Positions 33,467 to 43,120 of a stretch of DNA of 64,000 nt are shown one piece after another. The stretch is from NCBI GenBank assembly GCA_037200445.1, contig JBBCGH010000001.1:1240001-1304000 (forward strand), given 5' to 3'. A program made the position numbers and the translations under genes. Each line of letters opens with the position of its first letter. The stretch's first letter is position 1. This DNA is from Alphaproteobacteria bacterium (GTDB lineage: Bacteria; Pseudomonadota; Alphaproteobacteria; Rhizobiales; Xanthobacteraceae). The notes under the pieces are model-generated. The model was not told the DNA's origin and made no database searches. It was given only the letters and a program-made list of their open reading frames with translations.

Positions 33467-34171
33467 TCAGCCGCCAAGGAATGCGTGGCGGACCTCGGCA
33501 TCGGCGGCAAGGGCGGCAGCGGCACCTTCGCGCGCGTTGGAGCCGTCGACCAGCAGGTAGCCCCGATCCGCAATCGCAAGGGCGTCCAGCGCATTCTGCT
33601 CAACCATGATGACGGTCATGCCTTCGCGATGCAGCGTCTTGATCAGATCGAACAGCTCGGCCGACGCCGAAGGCGAAAGGCCGGCGGAGGGCTCGTCGAG
33701 CAGCATCAGCCGCGGCGCGGCCATCAGCGCCATCGCGACCGCGAGCATCTGGCGCTGCCCGCCGGAGAGCGTGCGCGCCTCCTGCGTGCGGCGCTCGGCG
33801 AGCGCGGGAAAGCGGGCGTAATTCGCCTTGATGCGTTCCCTGCTCGCGCGGCGGTCTACATAGCCACCCATTTCCAGGTTGGCCTCGACGCTGAGCGAGG
33901 GGAAGACATTCGCTTCCTGCGGCACGAAGGCGATGCCTTGGCGGGTGATCTCGCGGGGCTTGAGACCGCCGATCGGCTTGCCCTCGAAGGTGATGGCGCC
34001 TTCGCGCGGCTTGAGGAATCCCGCGATCGACTTGAGCAGGGTCGATTTGCCGGCGCCGTTCGGGCCGATCAGCACCACCAGTTCGCCCTCCGCGACGGTC
34101 AGGCCGACGCCCTTGAGCACCTCGTCATGCGCGCCGTAACCGGCAACCACGTTGGTGACGGAGAGCATCAT
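33467..34171 (-). CDS. livF: LivF-type ABC transporter ATP-binding protein
   Basis: The protein has 234 residues. Walker A is GPNGAGKST, the signature is LSGGQRQMLAVAMAL, Walker B is LMLLDEPSAGLSP and the H-loop is VEQNA. The shorter of the two ATPases, as usual for LivF. It starts with two ATG codons, the first overlapping the LivG stop. Adjacent to the binding-protein gene downstream by 40 bases. Confidence 0.93.
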   Translation of the reverse strand: MMLSVTNVVAGYGAHDEVLKGVGLTVAEGELVVLIGPNGAGKSTLLKSIAGFLKPREGAITFEGKPIGGLKPREITRQGIAFVPQEANVFPSLSVEANLEMGGYVDRRASRERIKANYARFPALAERRTQEARTLSGGQRQMLAVAMALMAAPRLMLLDEPSAGLSPSASAELFDLIKTLHREGMTVIMVEQNALDALAIADRGYLLVDGSNAREGAAAALAADAEVRHAFLGG

Positions 34172-34929
34172 GCCCGATGTCCCATGTAGGCTTCCTGTAC
34201 CCGCGGGTCGGTGCGCAGATCCGCGAAGCGGCCTTGCGCGAAGGGCTTGCCCTGCACCAGCATCACCACGTGGTCGCATAGCGCCGCAACCAGGCCCATG
34301 TTGTGCTCGATGATCAGGAACGTGATGCCGCGCGCCTTCAGCGCCAGGATGTGCTCGCCGAGCTTCTTGGCGAGCGTCGGATTGATGCCGGCCGCCGGCT
34401 CGTCGAGCATGATCAGCTTCGGCTCGGCCATCAACGCACGGCCGAGCTCGAGCAATTTCTTCTGTCCGCCCGAAAGATCGATCGCGCGATTGTCCCCCAC
34501 GCGAAGCAGGTTCAGCTCACCTGCGACCGCGATCGCGCGCTGACGTAACTCCTCCTCGCGCGCGCGGGCCGCTCTCGTGCTCAGCACGGCCGCGCAGAAG
34601 GTCTCGCCCGGCTGATGCTTGCCGTAAAGCATCAGGTTCTCGATCACGCTGAGTTGGGCGAGCCCCCGCGCGATCTGGAAGGTGCGCGAGAGGCCGATGT
34701 CCGCCAGCCGGTCCGCGCGCCAACCGGTCACGTCGGTGCCGTCGAACGTCACCGTGCCGCCATTCGGCCTGAGCGCCCCGGTGACGGTATTGAACAGCGT
34801 GGTCTTGCCGGCGCCGTTCGGTCCGATCAGCCCGGTGATGCGGCCCTTCTCGACAGCAAGGTCGGCGCCGTCGAGCGCCGTCACGCCGCCGAAACGGCGC
34901 CGCAGGCCTTTCACTTCGAGCAGCGCCAA
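34168..34929 (-). CDS. livG: LivG-type ABC transporter ATP-binding protein
   Basis: The protein has 253 residues, starting at a TTG (34929) preceded by gagggtagg and five bases after the flavin oxidase stop. Walker A is GPNGAGKTT, the signature is LSGGQKKLLELGRAL, Walker B is LIMLDEPAAGINP and the H-loop is IEHNM. The typical LivG extension after the Walker A (LRPNGGTVTFDGTDVTGW) is present. No ATG is available nearby, which supports the TTG choice. Confidence 0.88.
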   Translation of the reverse strand: MALLEVKGLRRRFGGVTALDGADLAVEKGRITGLIGPNGAGKTTLFNTVTGALRPNGGTVTFDGTDVTGWRADRLADIGLSRTFQIARGLAQLSVIENLMLYGKHQPGETFCAAVLSTRAARAREEELRQRAIAVAGELNLLRVGDNRAIDLSGGQKKLLELGRALMAEPKLIMLDEPAAGINPTLAKKLGEHILALKARGITFLIIEHNMGLVAALCDHVVMLVQGKPFAQGRFADLRTDPRVQEAYMGHRA

Positions 34930-34933
34930 GAGC

Positions 34934-36094
34934 CTACCCTCGATTGCCCCCGAAGGATTGCACGAACAGCTTTCCCGCCGCGACGCGGTCGTGGCTGAAC
35001 TGGCGGAAATCGTCCGCCACCTTGCCGGTGAGCAGCCAGCCGGAAAGCTCCCGTGCGATCGACGGGGCGATCTTGAAGCCATGACCGCTCCCGCCGGAGA
35101 AATCCGCATAGCCGGCTATGCCCGTGCGCGGTCCGGCGAACGGGTACCAATCGGGCGTCACGTCGTAGAGTGCCGCGTAGGCCTCGATCAGCTTCATGCC
35201 GGAGAAGGCGGGGAAGCGGCGCTCCACGCGTGCCTGGACGTCGGCGATGAAGTCGGCATCCGCGGTTGTTTTGTAATTGTAGGGGTCGACGTCGACGTAT
35301 TCCTTCGGGAAGCCGCGGCCGATGATGAAACGGCCCTGGCCAAGCGGGCGATAGTAGGTCGCATCGACGCCCATCGAGATCGACGTTTTCGGCACTGCGC
35401 GGCCCGCCGGCACCTGCCATACGGTGTCCTGCTCGCGCACCGAACGCATCGGCAGATCGAGCCCGGCGCTTTCGGCGAGCGGTTTCGCCCACGGCCCGGC
35501 CGCGTTGACCACGACGTTTGCCGCAACCTCGCCGCTGTCCAGTTCGACGCCAGTGACGCGATTGCCCTTGCGTGTGAGCCGTCGCACCGGCGTGCGCGCG
35601 CGAAATTCGCCGCCCGCATTCTGGAAAGCGCCGACATAAGCCTCCGTCGCCTGCACGGGGTCGGCATAGCCACCGTGCGGCTCATACACGATGCCGGCAA
35701 TGCCGTCGGGATTGATCTCGGGCAGGTGCTGCGGAAAGCCCGGCCCCTCGGACCATTCGTCGACGATGCCGAGCCCTTTTTGCATCGCGACGTTCTTCTT
35801 CGCACCATCCAGCATCTCGGCGCTGACGACGAAGCAGTAGCCGTCCTGCACGAAGCCCGCGTCTCGGCCAAGTTCCGCCTTCGCGTTCTCGAACATCGTG
35901 ATGCTGGCGCGCGCGAGCCGCACCAGCAGCGGCGTGGAGTAGCTCTGGCGGATGATCGCCGCGCTTTTGCCCGTACCGCCGCTCGCCGGTTCGCCGCGTT
36001 CGAGCAGCAGCGTTTGAGCGCCCGCCTTGCGCAGATGATAGGCAGTCGCGGCGCCGCCGATGCCCGCGCCGACAACGATCGCGTCGTAGCTCAT
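34934..36094 (-). CDS. FAD-dependent oxidoreductase, sarcosine/D-amino-acid oxidase type
   Basis: This 386-residue protein starts with YDAIVVGAGIGGAATAYHLRKAG (FAD Rossmann) and ends with GFKIAPSIARELSGWLLTGK, with the conserved GYADFSGGSGHGF before it; this is the DAO/MSOX family. Its ATG overlaps the HyuB stop and livG follows after 5 bases, so it is tightly coupled. In the operon it may oxidise the amino acid released by the hydantoinase-type enzyme; sarcosine from N-methylhydantoin would fit, but that is inference. Confidence 0.88.
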   Translation of the reverse strand: MSYDAIVVGAGIGGAATAYHLRKAGAQTLLLERGEPASGGTGKSAAIIRQSYSTPLLVRLARASITMFENAKAELGRDAGFVQDGYCFVVSAEMLDGAKKNVAMQKGLGIVDEWSEGPGFPQHLPEINPDGIAGIVYEPHGGYADPVQATEAYVGAFQNAGGEFRARTPVRRLTRKGNRVTGVELDSGEVAANVVVNAAGPWAKPLAESAGLDLPMRSVREQDTVWQVPAGRAVPKTSISMGVDATYYRPLGQGRFIIGRGFPKEYVDVDPYNYKTTADADFIADVQARVERRFPAFSGMKLIEAYAALYDVTPDWYPFAGPRTGIAGYADFSGGSGHGFKIAPSIARELSGWLLTGKVADDFRQFSHDRVAAGKLFVQSFGGNRG

Positions 36095-37776
36095 GCTTTC
36101 GGCTCCACGCCGTAATGCGCCTTGATGAAGCCGCGCGAGAACTTGCCCGACGTGAAGTCGTTCTGGACGGCAGCCTTGTCGCGCTCTTCCGGTTTGCCGT
36201 AGCCGCCGGAGCCGGGCGTCTCGACCACGACAGCTTCGTTCTCGTTGATCAGCAAGTTGGCTGGCTTGGTCGGCAACGGCACCTCGGCATCTCCCGATAG
36301 CTTCACGAACTTGCCCGTGCCGCCGCTGTGCCCCCCGAAGATGCCCCAAGGCCTGTTCGTAAATCGCTCGCCCTGGCCGGAGAACGTCATCGTGTGCCCG
36401 ACCGGGCGCACGACGCGGCGCAGCCCGAGCCCGCCGCGATGTTTGCCCGCGCCGCCCGAATCCGGAACGAAGCCGTAGCTCTCCACCAGCAGCGGGTATT
36501 CCATTTCGATCGATTCGACGGGCAGATTCGACGTGTTGGTGATGTGCACCTGCACGCCGTCCTTGCCGTCCTTGGTGAAGCGCCCGCCGAAGCCGCCGCC
36601 GAGCGTTTCCAGATAGACGTAATCGCGGCCGTAGCGCGGATCGTGGCCGAAGAAGACCGCGGTCGTGTTGGCGCCGTTCGCGGCCCCGACCGCGGCTTCG
36701 GGGATCGCGGGCGCAAGCGCGCCGATCACCACGTCAACGATGCGCTGGGACGTGTTGGCGCGCGCCGCGACGGCCGCCGGAAATCTTGCGTTCAGCAGCG
36801 AGCCGAGTGGCGCCGTGATGTCGACCAGATCGATCAGGCCCTGATTGTTCGGCACATCCGGGTCGAGCAGGGCCTTCAGCGAATAGAGCACACCCGCCGA
36901 CGTCGCCGACATGGTGCAGTTGATGTTGCCCCTCACCTGCGGGCCGGTGCCGGCGAAATCGAACAGCACCTTGCGATTGCTGCCGTGCGGCGGGACCGTG
37001 ATCTTGAGCTTGACCGGGATGTTGGTCGTGCCGACGCCATCGTCGTCCATCACGTCGTCGAAGGTGTATTCGCCGGGCGCAATGCGGGTCAGCGCCTCGC
37101 GCAGCCGGTCGCCGGTGCGGCGGATGATGTCGTCGAACGCCGCCTGCAGCAGCGGCGCGCCGCGCGTCTCGATCATCTCGGAGACACGGCGGACGCCGAG
37201 CCGGCAGGCCGCCACCTGCGCGAAGTAGTCGCCACGTCGCTCTTCGGGCACCCGCGCATTGAGCAGCAGCAGGTCCATGATGTCGTCCTGCAGCTTGCCC
37301 TCGCGGAACAGCCGGATCAGCGGGATGCGCGTGCCTTCCTGGTAGATCTCGGTGCCGCCCGCCATGCTGCCCGGCGTGATGCCGCCGATGTCGGCGTGAT
37401 GCGCGATGTCGCACATGAAACAGACGAGCCTGCCGTCCGCGAACACCGGCATCGCCATGTTGACGTCGGGCAGATGCGTGCCGCCGGCGACGAACGGATC
37501 GTTGGAGAGGAAGATGTCGCCCTCGCGCACGTCCGAGAGCGGAACCTTGGCGAGCAGCGTGTTCATCAACCCCATCATCGACCCGAGATGGATCGCAAGC
37601 GAATTCTCCGCCTGCACGATCAGGCGCCCGCGCGGATCGATGATCGCGGTCGAGTGATCGTGCCGCTCCTTGATGTTGGTCGAATACGCGCTCTTCATCA
37701 GCGCGATGTAGGCCTCGTCGACGATCGATTTGAGGCCATTCGAGATAATCTCGAGCGTGATCGGATCGATGCTCAT
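36091..37776 (-). CDS. hyuB: Hydantoinase/oxoprolinase family subunit B
   Basis: This 561-residue protein starts SIDPITLEIISNGLKSIVDE, the family start, with conserved metal-site residues in SNDPFVAGGTHLPDVNM and DIAHHADIGG. With HyuA it forms an ATP-dependent enzyme opening five-membered cyclic amides such as N-methylhydantoin or 5-oxoproline, or acting as an acetone-carboxylase-like ligase. No third subunit is encoded. Both ends overlap neighbouring genes by 4 bases. Confidence 0.92.
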   Translation of the reverse strand: MSIDPITLEIISNGLKSIVDEAYIALMKSAYSTNIKERHDHSTAIIDPRGRLIVQAENSLAIHLGSMMGLMNTLLAKVPLSDVREGDIFLSNDPFVAGGTHLPDVNMAMPVFADGRLVCFMCDIAHHADIGGITPGSMAGGTEIYQEGTRIPLIRLFREGKLQDDIMDLLLLNARVPEERRGDYFAQVAACRLGVRRVSEMIETRGAPLLQAAFDDIIRRTGDRLREALTRIAPGEYTFDDVMDDDGVGTTNIPVKLKITVPPHGSNRKVLFDFAGTGPQVRGNINCTMSATSAGVLYSLKALLDPDVPNNQGLIDLVDITAPLGSLLNARFPAAVAARANTSQRIVDVVIGALAPAIPEAAVGAANGANTTAVFFGHDPRYGRDYVYLETLGGGFGGRFTKDGKDGVQVHITNTSNLPVESIEMEYPLLVESYGFVPDSGGAGKHRGGLGLRRVVRPVGHTMTFSGQGERFTNRPWGIFGGHSGGTGKFVKLSGDAEVPLPTKPANLLINENEAVVVETPGSGGYGKPEERDKAAVQNDFTSGKFSRGFIKAHYGVEPKA

Positions 37777-39815
37777 GCGGCGATGTCCACGATGAGATTG
37801 AGAAAGGGATCGACGCCGGCGCGGTCGCCGGGGAAGAGGAGCGTGGTCGAGTCGAGCTGCTCGATTACCGCGGGCCCGATGACCGTGTCGCCGGGCAGCA
37901 GCGCGGCCCGATCGTAGACCGGCGTGTCCTGCGCGGCATCGGCCGCGAACCACACCTTGCGATGCGATGCGGCCTGCGCCGCGCCGCTCGATCGCGCCGC
38001 GCTGGGCCGCGCTGCCGGCTGGCGCAGTCTGCCGGCCGCGATCAGGCGGAAGTTGACGATCTCGATCGGGTCAGCCGGATTGTGAAAGCCGTAGGCGCGC
38101 TCGTGCTCGGCAAAGAAGCGCTGTTTGATGTCGTCGGGCGACGGCAGCGGCTCGGCGCTGCCGAGCCCGATCGCGAGCTCGAAGTTCTGTCCGACATAGC
38201 GCGCGTCGAGCACGAGATCGATGTTGCGGTTGGCCTTCTCAACGCTCTCCACATCGAACCAGTCGCTCGCCTGCGCCTTCAATTCCTTGATCCGCGCGCT
38301 TACGTCCGCCATCCGCGCATCATTGAGCGGCGTCACGGCTGTGCGCACGAACGTCTCGCGCAAATCGGACACGATCAGTCCCTGTGCACACAAGATTCCC
38401 GGCGCGAACGGCACAAGAGAGCGGCGAATACCAAGACTTTTCGCCACGTCGGTTGCATGCAGAGGGCCGGCCCCGCCGAACGGCAGCAGCGCGAAGTTGC
38501 GCGGGTCGTGCCCGCGTTCGACCGAGACCGCGCGGATCGCCCGCACCATGTTGGCGACCACGATCCCGAGCATGCCGTGCGCGGTGCGCTCGACCGAGAA
38601 GGCGAGGCGCTGCGCCAGCGGCGCGATCGCCGTGCGAGCAAGCCCTTCGTCGAGGGCCATGCCGCCGCCGAGCAGGCCCCTCGGCGAAAGCCGCCCCAGC
38701 ACGAGGTTCGCGTCGGTGACAGTGGCCTCCTGGCCGCCGCGGCCGTAGCAGGCCGGCCCCGGCTGCGCGCCTGCGCTTTGCGGGCCGACCTTCATCAGCC
38801 CGTCGCGGTCGAACCAGGCGATCGAGCCGCCGCCCGCGCCGACGGCATTGATATCGAGCGAGGCGATGCGCGCCGGATAGCCTTCGATCCATTTGTTGAA
38901 GCTCGTTCCGGCCGTATAGCCACGGATCAGCGCGACATCCGCGCTGGTGCCACCCATGTCGAGCGAGATCACATCGGGGATGCCGGACAGCCGCGCCATG
39001 TGGATCGCACCGACCGCGCCGGCTGCCGGCCCGGAGAGCGCGGTGCGGATCGGCAGGTGCCGTGCGCGCGCAACCGACATCAGGCCGCCGGACGACTGGT
39101 TGATGCCGAGCGCGGCCTTCGGCGCCGCCTTGGCGACGCCCTCGGCGAATTCGCCGAGGTAGCGCTCCATCACCGGCTGCAGGTAGGCGTTGAGCACCGT
39201 GGTGGAGAGCCGTTCGTATTCGCGGAATTCCGGCTGCACCTCGGACGAAATCGACAGGTACATGCCCGGATAGGCGGCCCCGAGCGCATCGCGGATCATC
39301 GCCTCATGCGCGGGATTGAGGAACGAGAACAGGAGGCACACCGCGCACGCGTCCGGTTTCGATTCGCCGATCTGCTTCACCAGCGTGTCGAGCGCCCGCT
39401 GCTCCAGCGCCCGCACCGTGCTCCCGTCCGCCGTGATGCGCTCTGCCGCCTCGAAGCGCAGTTCGCGCGGCACCAGGGGCGCCGGATAGTCCTCCTGCAG
39501 GTCAAACACTTTCGGACGGATCTGCCGCCCGATCTCGATCAGGTCGCGGAAGCCTTCGGTGACCACCAGCGCGACCTTGCCGCCGCGCCGCTGGATCAGC
39601 GCGTTCGTGGCGACCGTGGTGCCGTGCGAGAGCCGGGTGATGGCGGCGAGTTCGACACCGTGCCGGGTCAGTTCCTGCAGGCCCGCGATGACCGCCTGCG
39701 CCGGATTGGCGGGCGTGGAGGGCACCTTGTGCAGGACGATGCGGTCGTCTGTGTCATCGAAGGCGAAGAAATCCGTGAAGGTGCCGCCGACATCGACACC
39801 GATCATCCAGGCCAT
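37773..39815 (-). CDS. hyuA: Hydantoinase/oxoprolinase family subunit A
   Basis: This 680-residue protein has the actin-like ATPase phosphate 1 motif MIGVDVGGTFTDFFAFDD and the acidic/His segments typical of the family (LSHGTTVATNALIQRRGG, SLDMGGTSADVALIRG). It supplies ATP-driven activation of the ring for HyuB. The first gene of the eight-gene minus-strand operon and divergent from the molybdenum hydroxylase set by 114 bases. A long antisense frame through it is only a by-product of GC-rich codons. Confidence 0.93.
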   Translation of the reverse strand: MAWMIGVDVGGTFTDFFAFDDTDDRIVLHKVPSTPANPAQAVIAGLQELTRHGVELAAITRLSHGTTVATNALIQRRGGKVALVVTEGFRDLIEIGRQIRPKVFDLQEDYPAPLVPRELRFEAAERITADGSTVRALEQRALDTLVKQIGESKPDACAVCLLFSFLNPAHEAMIRDALGAAYPGMYLSISSEVQPEFREYERLSTTVLNAYLQPVMERYLGEFAEGVAKAAPKAALGINQSSGGLMSVARARHLPIRTALSGPAAGAVGAIHMARLSGIPDVISLDMGGTSADVALIRGYTAGTSFNKWIEGYPARIASLDINAVGAGGGSIAWFDRDGLMKVGPQSAGAQPGPACYGRGGQEATVTDANLVLGRLSPRGLLGGGMALDEGLARTAIAPLAQRLAFSVERTAHGMLGIVVANMVRAIRAVSVERGHDPRNFALLPFGGAGPLHATDVAKSLGIRRSLVPFAPGILCAQGLIVSDLRETFVRTAVTPLNDARMADVSARIKELKAQASDWFDVESVEKANRNIDLVLDARYVGQNFELAIGLGSAEPLPSPDDIKQRFFAEHERAYGFHNPADPIEIVNFRLIAAGRLRQPAARPSAARSSGAAQAASHRKVWFAADAAQDTPVYDRAALLPGDTVIGPAVIEQLDSTTLLFPGDRAGVDPFLNLIVDIAA

Positions 39816-39882
39816 TTTGTACTTGCCCTACCCAACCGGTCGATCTTGCAGGCCGCGCGCGGGAAGATCAATCGACGCCGGG

Positions 39883-39911
39883 TTGTCTCGCGGCTCGCGG
39901 TTGCGCGACAA
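39883..39911. promoter_or_regulatory. Inverted repeat in the divergent hyuA / hydroxylase promoter region
   Basis: TTGTCTCGC (39883-39891) faces GCGCGACAA (39903-39911) with one mismatch and an 11-base spacer. It ends 18 bases before the ATG of the plus-strand gene, overlapping where its promoter should be. It could bind a dimeric regulator serving both operons; no such regulator gene is nearby. Confidence 0.35.
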
Positions 39912-39929
39912 TGGCGCGCGGAGGCACGC

Positions 39930-42308
39930 ATGGCGTGGGTTGGCCAGTCGATCGAGCGCGTCGAGGACGCTGCGTTACTCACCGGGCGCGGGCGCTACAT
40001 CGACGACGTTGCGGTGCCGCCGGGCACGCTGCAGGCCGCGGTGCTGCGCTCGCCGCATCCGCATGCGCTGATACGCTCCATCGACGTGAGCGCTGCACGC
40101 GCCGCGAAGGGTGTCGCGGCCGTGATCACGGCTGATGACGTCACGAAATTCGGTGCACCGCTGCTCGCCGGTGTAAAGGCCAATATCGAGTGCTGGCCGA
40201 TCGCGGCCGGCAAGGTGCGCTATGTGGGCGAGCCGGTGGCCGTGGTGCTCGCAGCCGACCGTTATCTCGCCGAGGATGCGCTGGAGGTGATTGAGGTCGA
40301 CTATCAGCCGCTGCCGATCACTCTGCGCCCTGCCGACGCGCTAAAGGAGGACAGCGCCGTTCTCCACGAAGGACTTCGCGGCAACATCGCGAGCGATCGC
40401 TCGTTCCGTTACGGCGATCCGGAGGCCGCATTCGCGCGCGCCGCGCATCGCGTCTCGGTGAAGGTCGACTATCCGCGCAATTCCTGCACGCCGATCGAGA
40501 CCTATGGGCTCGTCGCGGACTATGACCCGGGCGAGGACGCCTACGACGTGCTGGCGACCTTCCAGGGTCCGTTCAGCATCCATGCGGTGCTGGCGCGCGC
40601 GCTGAAAGTGCCGGGCAACCGGTTGCGCCTGCGCACGCCGCCGGATTCCGGCGGCAGCTTCGGCGTCAAGCAGGGCATCTTCCCGTACATCCCGCTGATG
40701 GCGATCGCGGCGCGCGTTGCGGGCCGGCCGGTGAAATGGATCGAGGACCGGATCGAGCATCTTGCGGCGTCGGTGTCGGCGACCAATCGTCTGATCACGC
40801 TCGAGGCCGCGGTCGAGGCCGATGGTCGTGTGACGGCGCTCGCCTGGGATCAGGTCGAGGACGTCGGCGCGCACATCCGCGCGCCCGAGCCCGCCACGCT
40901 CTATCGCATGCACGGCAATCTCACCGGCGCCTACGACATCCGCCATGTCTCGGTGCGCAACCGCGTGGTGATGACCAACAAGACGCCGACAGGGCTGAAC
41001 CGCGGCTTCGGCGGACCGCAGGTCTACTACGCGCTGGAGCGGCTGATGCAGCGCGTCGCGGTCGAGTTGAAGCTCGATCCGCTCGATGCGATCCGGCGCA
41101 ATCTCGTGCCAAGCGGCGCGTTTCCCTATCGCACCGCGACCGGCGGGTTGCTCGACTCGGGCGACTATCCGGCGTGCGTTGCGCAGGCGGTGAATGGGGG
41201 CGGTCTCGCGGAGCTGCGCGCCCGGCAGAAAGCGGCGCGCGGGGAAGGAAAGCTCTACGGCATCGGTATGACCGCCGTCGTCGAGCCGAGCGTGTCGAAC
41301 ATGGGCTACATCACCACCGTGCTCACCCCCGAGGAGCGCCGCAAGGCTGGCCCGAAGAACGGCGCGCAGGCAACCGCGACGATCGCGCTCGATCCCGGCG
41401 GCGCGGTGTCGGTGCATGTCTCGTCGGTCCCGCAGGGGCAGGGGCACCGCACCGTGGTGTCGCAAGTGGTCGCCGACGCGCTCGGGCTGAAACCCGCGGA
41501 CATTCGCGTCACGACCGACATGGATACCGCGCGCGACGCCTGGTCGATCGCGTCGGGCAATTACGCGAGCCGGTTCGGGCCGGCGGTGTGCGGCGCCGTG
41601 CAGCTTGCGGCCGAGCGGATCAAGGCAAAGCTCGCCCGCGCGGCGGCCGCGCAACTCAATGTGCCGGCCGGTGAGATCGAGTTCGGGCAGGGCCGCGTGC
41701 GCGCGAAAGGCAACCCCGATAACGCGCTGCCGTTTTCCCGCGTTGCGGCCGCGGCGCACTGGGCGCCGGGCACGCTTGCCGAGGACGATCAGGCGATCCG
41801 CGAGACCGTGTTCTGGACGCCGCCGCAGCTCACCGCGCCGACCGAAGATGACGGCATCAATTCGTCGCTCTGCCACGGCTTCATCTTCGATTTCTGTGGT
41901 GTCGACGTGGATCGCGTCACCGGCGCGGTGCGCATCGACAAGTATGTCACGATGCACGACTGCGGCCGTGTGCTGCACCCCGGCATGGTGGCCGGGCAGG
42001 TGACCGGCGGCTTCGCCCAGGCGGTCGGCGCGGCGCTTTATGAGGAATATGCCTACGCGGACGACGGCAGCTTCATCTCAGGGACCTTGGCCGACTACCT
42101 GATGCCGACCACGACAGAAGTCCCGGCGCCGCTGATCCTGCATTTTGAATCGCCGTCGCCGTTTACGCCGCTCGGCGCCAAAGGCGTCGGCGAGGGCAAC
42201 TGCATGAGCACGCCGGTCTGCATCGCCAACGCGGTGGCAGATGCGCTCGGCATCACCGAGATCGATCTGCCGCTGACGCCGGCGAAGCTCGCGGCGCTGA
42301 TTCGATGA
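39930..42308 (+). CDS. Molybdenum hydroxylase large subunit (xanthine dehydrogenase family)
   Basis: This 792-residue protein starts AWVGQSIERVEDAALLTGRGRYIDDV, the family start, with the a/b-hammerhead domain then two molybdopterin-binding domains. The motif GGSFGVKQG and the RGFGGPQ segment are present, as is GAKGVGEG with the catalytic Glu near the C-terminus. The active loop of CO dehydrogenase (AYRCSFR) is absent, so it is not CoxL proper; it likely hydroxylates a heterocycle or aromatic acid. The start follows ggagg at 39920-39924. With the next two genes it makes a complete three-subunit enzyme. Confidence 0.92.
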   Translation: MAWVGQSIERVEDAALLTGRGRYIDDVAVPPGTLQAAVLRSPHPHALIRSIDVSAARAAKGVAAVITADDVTKFGAPLLAGVKANIECWPIAAGKVRYVGEPVAVVLAADRYLAEDALEVIEVDYQPLPITLRPADALKEDSAVLHEGLRGNIASDRSFRYGDPEAAFARAAHRVSVKVDYPRNSCTPIETYGLVADYDPGEDAYDVLATFQGPFSIHAVLARALKVPGNRLRLRTPPDSGGSFGVKQGIFPYIPLMAIAARVAGRPVKWIEDRIEHLAASVSATNRLITLEAAVEADGRVTALAWDQVEDVGAHIRAPEPATLYRMHGNLTGAYDIRHVSVRNRVVMTNKTPTGLNRGFGGPQVYYALERLMQRVAVELKLDPLDAIRRNLVPSGAFPYRTATGGLLDSGDYPACVAQAVNGGGLAELRARQKAARGEGKLYGIGMTAVVEPSVSNMGYITTVLTPEERRKAGPKNGAQATATIALDPGGAVSVHVSSVPQGQGHRTVVSQVVADALGLKPADIRVTTDMDTARDAWSIASGNYASRFGPAVCGAVQLAAERIKAKLARAAAAQLNVPAGEIEFGQGRVRAKGNPDNALPFSRVAAAAHWAPGTLAEDDQAIRETVFWTPPQLTAPTEDDGINSSLCHGFIFDFCGVDVDRVTGAVRIDKYVTMHDCGRVLHPGMVAGQVTGGFAQAVGAALYEEYAYADDGSFISGTLADYLMPTTTEVPAPLILHFESPSPFTPLGAKGVGEGNCMSTPVCIANAVADALGITEIDLPLTPAKLAALIR

Positions 42309-43120
42309 AGCCGGCGCCGTTCGACTACGTGCGTGCCGGGTCGCTGGCGGAGACACATGATGTGCTCGCCTCCGAGGGAGGCGAGGCGGCGGTGCTCGCG
42401 GGCGGGCAATCGCTGGTGCCGCTGCTCTCGATGCGCATGGCGCGGCCGAAGGTGCTGGTCGACATCATGCATGTCGACGAACTTGCTAGCCTCCGTGTTG
42501 ACGGCGACGCGATCTACGTCGGCGCCCGGCTGCGGCAGGCCGAGTTGCTTGGGTGGCCCGAGCTTGCCAAGCATCAGCCGCTGCTCGCGCACGCCTTGCC
42601 GTGGGTCGGACACTGGCAAACGCGCGCGCGTGGCACGGTGTGCGGGTCGGTCGCCCTTGCGGACCCGAGCGCCGAACTGCCCCTTGTCCTCGCGGCGCTT
42701 GGTGGTCATGTGATTCTATCGTCGAGGGGCGCGCATCGTCGTGTGCCGGCGGATGAATTCTTCCAGGGCATCATGTCGACCGCGCGCAACGACGACGAAT
42801 TGATCGAAGCGGTGTCATTCCCGTGCCGGCGCAATGGCGAGGGTTACGCGTTCCGCGAGTTCGCGCGGCGGCATGGTGATTTCGCTATCGTGGCCTGCGC
42901 GGCGATTGCGACAGAGAAGAGCGTGCGGCTCGCGGTGGGCGGCGTGGCGGATCGGCCCGTGGTGCGCGATTTTCCGGAGGTTAGCGACGAGGCTTTGGGC
43001 GATTTCGCCGCAGGCCTCGAGGCGCGCGACGACCTGCACGCGACGGCAAGCTATCGCCGGATGCTCGTTTGCAAGCTCGGTGCCGAAACCATCGCGGAGG
43101 CGCAAGCATGCCGCGCCTGA
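42305..43120 (+). CDS. Molybdenum hydroxylase FAD-binding subunit (CoxM-like)
   Basis: This 271-residue protein starts KPAPFDYVRAGSLAETHDVL and has the FAD site AVLAGGQSLVPLLSMRMARP and TVCGSVALADPSAELP, which define the family. It passes electrons from the 2Fe-2S subunit to NAD or another acceptor. Its ATG overlaps the large-subunit stop and its 3' end overlaps the next gene by 13 bases, so the three are coupled. Confidence 0.92.
   Translation: MKPAPFDYVRAGSLAETHDVLASEGGEAAVLAGGQSLVPLLSMRMARPKVLVDIMHVDELASLRVDGDAIYVGARLRQAELLGWPELAKHQPLLAHALPWVGHWQTRARGTVCGSVALADPSAELPLVLAALGGHVILSSRGAHRRVPADEFFQGIMSTARNDDELIEAVSFPCRRNGEGYAFREFARRHGDFAIVACAAIATEKSVRLAVGGVADRPVVRDFPEVSDEALGDFAAGLEARDDLHATASYRRMLVCKLGAETIAEAQACRA

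Noticed and set aside
37962-39929. Very long open frame on the plus strand antisense to hyuA, continuous with the hydroxylase large subunit
   Set aside because: It is Arg/Ala/His-rich without domains, lies opposite a well-defined hyuA, and the hydroxylase has a clear ribosome binding site and family start at 39930.
39930-42308. Aerobic CO dehydrogenase large subunit
   Set aside because: The copper-molybdenum active loop AYRCSFR is absent; the place reads RGFGGPQ.
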